Positions 60,128 to 64,000 of a stretch of DNA of 64,000 nt are shown here, piece after piece. Each line of letters begins with the position of its first letter. The stretch's first letter is position 1. The DNA is taken from assembly GCA_036559465.1 (NCBI GenBank), contig DATBTC010000063.1:3923-67922 (forward strand), given 5' to 3'. The notes under the pieces were generated by a model that was not told the origin of the DNA, searched no databases, and saw only the letters and a list, made by a program, of their open reading frames with translations. A program made the translations under genes and the position numbers. The stretch comes from JAHFPN01 sp036559465 (lineage in GTDB: Bacteria; Pseudomonadota; Alphaproteobacteria; Rhizobiales; Xanthobacteraceae).

Positions 60128-61095
60128 TGACCGAGCCCAAATCCAGCGCCCGCGCGGACCGTTTCGCGATCACGCTTCCGCTAGCACTTTTTATCGTGCT
60201 CGCCCTGATGCCGCTGCTTGCCCATTATCTTCCAGGCGAGCGCTATGTGATCGGGCTGTTCGCCCGCGTGATGATCTTCGCCATCGCCGCAATCAGCCTC
60301 GATCTGATTCTCGGCTATGGCGGGCTGGTGAGCTTCGGCCACGCGGCCTTTCTCGGCCTTGGCGCCTATGCGGTCGGCATAACGGCTGCGCACGGCATCA
60401 CAGACGTGACCGTTGTGCTGCCAGTCGCACTTGCCGCCGCCGCGTTGTTCGCGCTTGCCACCGGCGCCATCGCCATGCGCACGCGCGGCGTCTATTTTAT
60501 CATGATCACGCTCGCTTTCGGCCAGATGGCCTATTACACGGCGACCTCGCTTTCGCAGTACGGCGGCGACGACGGCTTGCGGTTGGCCGCGCGCTCTACC
60601 GTGCTCGGCCTTCCGGTGCTCGCCGATTCGCGCGGGTTCTACTTCGCGGTGCTCGCTGCGCTTGTCGTCGTCTATCTCCTGTGCCGCATGATCGTCGCCT
60701 CGCGCTTCGGCCGCGTGTTGCGCGCCGCGCGCGAGAACCCGGTGCGCACGGAGACCATGGGCTACAACGTCCATGCCTTCCGCCTCACGGCCTATGTGAT
60801 CTCGGGCTGCATCTGCGCGATCGCGGGCTTTCTGCTCGCCAACCAGAATTCGTTCGTCAGCCCCGCCTATATGTCATGGCAGCGCTCCGGCGAGCTGATC
60901 GTGATGGTGATCCTGGGCGGCATGGGCTCGCTGCACGGAGCGGTGCTCGGGAGTCTCGTCTATCTGCTGCTCGAGGAGCTGCTTTCGGGGTTCACCGAGC
61001 ATTGGAAGGTGATTTTCGGTCCGCTCCTGGTGCTGGTGGTCTTGTTCGCGCGTGGTGGGCTCATGGGACTGTTCGGGGGAGGGCGCCGTGGCTGA
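60127..61095 (+). CDS. livM: branched-chain amino-acid type ABC transporter permease LivM
   Basis: 322 residues. The LivM signature is LILGYGGLVSFGHAAFLGLGAYAVGI and VILGGMGSLHGAVLGSLVYLLLEELL, with nine or so hydrophobic segments. It forms the heterodimeric channel with LivH. The end overlaps livG by eight bases. Confidence 0.9.
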   Translation: MTEPKSSARADRFAITLPLALFIVLALMPLLAHYLPGERYVIGLFARVMIFAIAAISLDLILGYGGLVSFGHAAFLGLGAYAVGITAAHGITDVTVVLPVALAAAALFALATGAIAMRTRGVYFIMITLAFGQMAYYTATSLSQYGGDDGLRLAARSTVLGLPVLADSRGFYFAVLAALVVVYLLCRMIVASRFGRVLRAARENPVRTETMGYNVHAFRLTAYVISGCICAIAGFLLANQNSFVSPAYMSWQRSGELIVMVILGGMGSLHGAVLGSLVYLLLEELLSGFTEHWKVIFGPLLVLVVLFARGGLMGLFGGGRRG

Positions 61096-61840
61096 GCCGA
61101 TCCTTCGCCTTGAGAGTTTGCGTAAGAATTTCGGCGGGCTCCGCGTCACCGACGACGTATCACTCGAGATTCAGCCGGGCGAGGTGCATGCCATCATCGG
61201 TCCCAATGGCGCCGGCAAGACGACGCTGTTGAACGAGATTTCCGGGCTGGTTCCGGTCGATGCCGGACATATCCGTTTCGAAGGAACGGATATTACCGGC
61301 ACTCCTGCGCACCACCGCGCGCGCCTTGGAATCGCCCGCAGCTTCCAGATCACGTCGATCATCCCCGGCTTCTCGGTGCAGGAGAACGTGACGCTCGCAG
61401 TTCAAGCGCGGTCGGGTTCGAGCTTCCGCTTCCTCTGGCCCGCAGCGAGCGAGCGGCGTCTCGAGGAAGCGGCCGAGGATGCGCTCGAACAGGTCGGCCT
61501 TTCGGTTCGCGCGCGGCAGCCTGCCGGCACCCTTTCGCACGGCGAGAAGCGCTCGCTCGAGCTTGCGATCACGTTGGCGCTACAGCCGAAACTCTTGCTG
61601 CTCGACGAACCCATGGCCGGCACTGGCCGCGGCGAGGGCGAGCGATTGATCGAGACGCTGCGCACGCTCAAGGGCCGCTTCACGTTCCTGCTGGTCGAGC
61701 ACGACATGCGTGCTGTCTTTGCGCTCGCCGATCGCATCACGGTGCTGGTTTATGGCCGTGTGATCGCGGCGGGCACGCCCGACGAAATCCGCGCCAATGC
61801 CGAGGTGCGCAACGCCTATCTCGGAGAGGAGGCGGCCTGA
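61088..61840 (+). CDS. livG: branched-chain amino-acid type ABC transporter ATP-binding protein LivG
   Basis: 250 residues, GTG start after GGGGGAGGG. Walker A is IIGPNGAGKTTLLN, the signature is LSHGEKRSLELAITLA and Walker B is LLLLDEPMAGTGRGEG. One of the two ATPases that drive the channel. It shares one base with livF. Confidence 0.92.
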   Translation: MAEPILRLESLRKNFGGLRVTDDVSLEIQPGEVHAIIGPNGAGKTTLLNEISGLVPVDAGHIRFEGTDITGTPAHHRARLGIARSFQITSIIPGFSVQENVTLAVQARSGSSFRFLWPAASERRLEEAAEDALEQVGLSVRARQPAGTLSHGEKRSLELAITLALQPKLLLLDEPMAGTGRGEGERLIETLRTLKGRFTFLLVEHDMRAVFALADRITVLVYGRVIAAGTPDEIRANAEVRNAYLGEEAA

Positions 61841-62535
61841 TGCTGGTCGTCGAGGGTCTTGAGACATCCTACGGCTCGAGCCAGGTACTGTTCGGCGTTT
61901 CGCTTCAAGTCGGCCCCGGCGAGGTGGTGACGCTGCTGGGCCGCAACGGCATGGGCAAGACCACCACGATCAAGACCATCTTCGGCCTGGTGCCGGCGCA
62001 GACCGGCCGCATCGCCTTCGAAGGTCGCGAGTTGCTCGGCGTTCCGCCCTACCGGATCGCCCAGGCCGGCCTTGGCCTGGTTCCGGAAGGTCGGCAGATT
62101 TTTCCGACCCTGACGGTCGAGGAGAACCTCGTCGCCACCGCCTCGACGCGCTCCGGCGCGCATTGGACAATGGCGCGTATCCTGGAAATGTTTCCCGAAC
62201 TCGCCGAGCGGCGAAAGAACTACGGCGGCGAACTTTCCGGCGGCGAGCAGCAAATGCTCGCGATCGGCCGCGCGCTGATGACCAACCCCAAGCTTCTGGT
62301 GCTCGACGAGGCGACCGAGGGGCTGGCGCCGCGCGTGCGCGCGGAGATCTGGAGCTGCCTCGCGCGCCTCAAGGCCGAGAAACTGTCGATCTTGGTGATC
62401 GACAAGAACGTCGACGCGCTGATCGCGCTCGCCGATCGCCACGTGATCCTGGAAAAGGGCCACGTAGTCTGGAGCGGAACCAGCGCGGCGCTCGCCTCCG
62501 ACCCGGTCGCTAAGGAGCGCTATCTCTTGGTCTGA
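61840..62535 (+). CDS. livF: branched-chain amino-acid type ABC transporter ATP-binding protein LivF
   Basis: 231 residues. Walker A is LLGRNGMGKTTTIK, the signature is ELSGGEQQMLAIGRALM and Walker B is LLVLDEATEGLAP. GGAGAGGA lies ahead of the ATG. It is the second ATPase and the last gene of the importer operon; the tRNA follows 46 bases later. Confidence 0.92.
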   Translation: MLVVEGLETSYGSSQVLFGVSLQVGPGEVVTLLGRNGMGKTTTIKTIFGLVPAQTGRIAFEGRELLGVPPYRIAQAGLGLVPEGRQIFPTLTVEENLVATASTRSGAHWTMARILEMFPELAERRKNYGGELSGGEQQMLAIGRALMTNPKLLVLDEATEGLAPRVRAEIWSCLARLKAEKLSILVIDKNVDALIALADRHVILEKGHVVWSGTSAALASDPVAKERYLLV

Positions 62536-62581
62536 GCGGTCCGTTGCGGGGAGGGCGGGCTTCGTTTAAGTCAGGGCCGAA

Positions 62582-62658
62582 GCGCCCGTAGCTCAGCTGG
62601 ATAGAGCGTTGCCCTCCGAAGGCAAAGGTCAGGGGTTCGAATCCCTTCGGGCGCGCCA
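62582..62658 (+). tRNA. tRNA-Arg (anticodon CCG)
   Basis: 77 bases. The acceptor stem is GCGCCCG pairing with CGGGCGC, followed by G and encoded CCA. The anticodon stem is GCC / GGC around loop CTCCGAA, giving anticodon CCG for codon CGG. The T-arm has GGTTCGAATCC. All stems pair, so the gene is intact. The 205 bases after it show no gene or attachment-site duplication. Confidence 0.96.
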
Positions 62659-62863
62659 ATGATTTCAAATGGTTATGCGTTCTACGAATAGCGGCTCTTT
62701 GCCCTAGCTAGCACATAGCAAGCGGGAGGATCGGCTTGGGTCTTCTGTTATGGGCGCCCCTGCCGAGATCGCTGGTCAGGAAGCCGGAAGGGCGGACCAA
62801 GAGCCAGGTTGCTCTCCAAGGTGTGCCAGGCACTTAATAGCGGACGGCCTCAAGGGGCCTAGG

Positions 62864-63298
62864 TCAGAAGACCGAAGCCAGGCTCGACATTCCCATGGTG
62901 CGGACGATCTGCAGAGCTTTCTGCTTCTGCTCGTCGTCGAGGCTCATGAGCAACGGCCGCGCCACGCCGCCAAGCCGCCTAAGCGCCGCAGCATCGAGCA
63001 CGATGGTGCGAAACCGGCTGCGGATCCGCTGAACGAAGCCTTCCGCCCCCTCGCTGTGCTGAGCGATTCGCGTGATTTCGCGCAACTCCGCCTCGACGGG
63101 AGTCCAAAGTTGCTCCTGGGCCGGCGTCAACTTCAGTACCGTTTTGAACCGCGCGATCTGCGCTTCGCTGATGACGAGGATCGTGTGATCCGACAGATGA
63201 ACGCTTTTCTCGACCTCGGTACCGATGGAATCGGCAAACGCCGGCGACAAACTCACCGACGCGAACACGAGTGCACTCGCGAGCAATACGATTTTCAT
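62864..63298 (-). CDS. periplasmic LTXXQ-motif protein (Spy/CpxP-like)
   Basis: 144 residues. The signal peptide is KIVLLASALVFASVSLSPAFA, cut after residue 22. The motif LTPAQ (57-61) and all-helical remainder resemble the LTXXQ family, to which the envelope chaperones Spy and CpxP belong. The start overlaps the stop of the upstream membrane-protein gene by four bases. A role in envelope stress is inferred from family only. Confidence 0.75.
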   Translation of the reverse strand: MKIVLLASALVFASVSLSPAFADSIGTEVEKSVHLSDHTILVISEAQIARFKTVLKLTPAQEQLWTPVEAELREITRIAQHSEGAEGFVQRIRSRFRTIVLDAAALRRLGGVARPLLMSLDDEQKQKALQIVRTMGMSSLASVF

Positions 63299-63648
63299 AG
63301 CGGAAATTTCATAGCGGAAATCAGTCGTGACTCCATCTGGGGAACCGTCGGGTAGGGCGCAAGCCTAAGCTCACTCGAGGGAGCCGCTCCCGGTGACAGC
63401 GCTGGTGGAGTGATGACACGGGTCGCAGGCGGTTGCGCGATTTCAGTCTGTGTCGTTCGCAAATTGCTACTGCCATAGGCGATCAGCAGTATGCCCGCTA
63501 CGAGCAGGGAGGCGACGATCAAACCCCAGGACAGTCCTGATCCATAAATCTTTACGGGCGGGTCCTCGCGGATCCAAGCGTCCAACGCGTCGTAGATAGG
63601 ATCGCGCTGGATCGGGTCTCGGCGAAGAGCGTTGTGAAAGACGCTCAT
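63295..63648 (-). CDS. small single-pass membrane protein of unknown function
   Basis: 117 residues from ATG 63648 (GAGG seven bases ahead). One membrane segment at 38-59 (GLSWGLIVASLLVAGILLIAYG) separates a charged cytoplasmic N-terminus from a Pro-rich periplasmic tail. I do not recognise a family. Overlap with the LTXXQ gene suggests they act together. Confidence 0.6.
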   Translation of the reverse strand: MSVFHNALRRDPIQRDPIYDALDAWIREDPPVKIYGSGLSWGLIVASLLVAGILLIAYGSSNLRTTQTEIAQPPATRVITPPALSPGAAPSSELRLAPYPTVPQMESRLISAMKFPL

Positions 63649-63810
63649 AGTAGCCTCTAGGGTGACTCTTCCCGAGGGGTCAACAACTGGAGAGCGCAAA
63701 GGTTCCACTACTCGCAGCCGTAGCGACTCGATTTTGGCCTTACAAGCCTCGCTATGCCGTGCTTCATGCGATGTGACTTGGAGCGCTGTATCAAGAAGAA
63801 CCGAGACAAG

Positions 63811-63839
63811 GAAAAAGCCCGGCCTGTGAAGGCCGGGCT
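63811..63839 (-). terminator. intrinsic terminator on the minus strand
   Basis: A nine-base perfect stem AGCCCGGCC / GGCCGGGCT with a six-base loop is followed, on the minus strand, by TTTTTC. It follows a possible gene end at 63890 and is 163 bases before the start of the 117-residue gene. Confidence 0.7.
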
Positions 63840-63889
63840 ACCGTAGCGGCTAGGCGTCTAGTGTGGGGTGACGGGGAAGCCGCAGTCGG

Positions 63890-64000
63890 TCAACTCAACC
63901 TCTTGAGTGGGGGACCCAGGAGGCACGGAGATTCAACTGCGTGCTCGTCAATTGGTTCCACTGGCGAAGCCGATACCTCTACCCATTCCAGTTTTCTTGT
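63890..64000 (-). CDS. possible C-terminal end of a gene entering from beyond the window
   Basis: One minus-strand frame is open from the window edge for 36 codons to a TGA at 63890-63892; the two other frames on this strand are closed. A terminator follows 50 bases downstream, as expected after a gene. The peptide (ending GPPLKRLS) is not recognised, so this is a weak call. Confidence 0.3.
   Translation of the reverse strand, partial: TRKLEWVEVSASPVEPIDEHAVESPCLLGPPLKRLS

Noticed and set aside
62659..62863. Integration site with repeated tRNA 3' end
   Set aside because: No second copy of the tRNA 3' sequence and no integrase in the window.

Overview
The window is chromosomal DNA from a high-GC alphaproteobacterium, most likely of the order Hyphomicrobiales (Rhizobiales), near the Bradyrhizobium / Rhodopseudomonas / Xanthobacteraceae group. 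This rests on an Irr regulator with a Cys-Pro heme motif divergent from fabA-fabB-fabI, a RegB/RegA redox pair, a Fur/Mur regulator in a conserved miaB-phoH-ybeY-lnt-metK block, and an IF2/NusA operon of alphaproteobacterial layout. About 60 protein genes and one tRNA are packed tightly, often with ATGA overlaps. No insertion sequence, prophage, CRISPR array or rRNA was seen, and no gene-free stretch longer than 300 bases.

Layout. 1-5434: end of gyrB, a lipocalin-like protein, a quinone oxidoreductase and an MBL-fold hydrolase, MoeB/ThiF, a D-2-hydroxyacid dehydrogenase and an exported SH3 protein. 5446-10202: irr facing fabA-fabB-fabI, then a membrane class III nucleotide cyclase. 10227-19996 (minus strand): rimP-nusA-ylxR-infB-rbfA-truB-rpsO-pnp, preceded by a terminator or attenuator. 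20079-33125 (minus strand): trmB, metK, a HTH regulator, lnt, a CBS protein, ybeY, phoH, miaB, plsC, fur/mur, rimI, tsaB, a NifU-like protein, a universal stress protein and trpS. 33272-46967: adenosine-kinase-like gene, chimeric malic enzyme, mutS, a leaderless binding-protein-fold gene with its GntR regulator and a 17-bp palindrome, an OsmC protein, glnD and a class A penicillin-binding protein. 46968-53034: a YgjP-type metallopeptidase, PHA depolymerase, an ABC-2 exporter and regB-regA. 55794-62535: a secreted vWA protein, an alpha/beta hydrolase and a five-gene branched-chain amino-acid type ABC importer. 62582-64000: tRNA-Arg(CCG), an LTXXQ periplasmic protein with a small membrane protein, and the edge of another gene.

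The most unusual locus is at about 53042-55604. It encodes a 122-residue peptide with four near-identical 17-residue blocks (consensus LDEx[KR]LLGLRTNG[YF]A[VI]G), followed on the same strand by a HExxH-motif protein of the RiPP-associated peptide hydroxylase type, and faced by a divergent ATP-grasp ligase. Together they look like a compact multi-core RiPP (ribosomally made, post-translationally modified peptide) pathway. The four repeats differ mostly at synonymous positions, which argues that the peptide sequence itself is under selection. No dedicated exporter or protease lies within the cassette. I do not recognise this precursor family; assignment of chemistry is inference.
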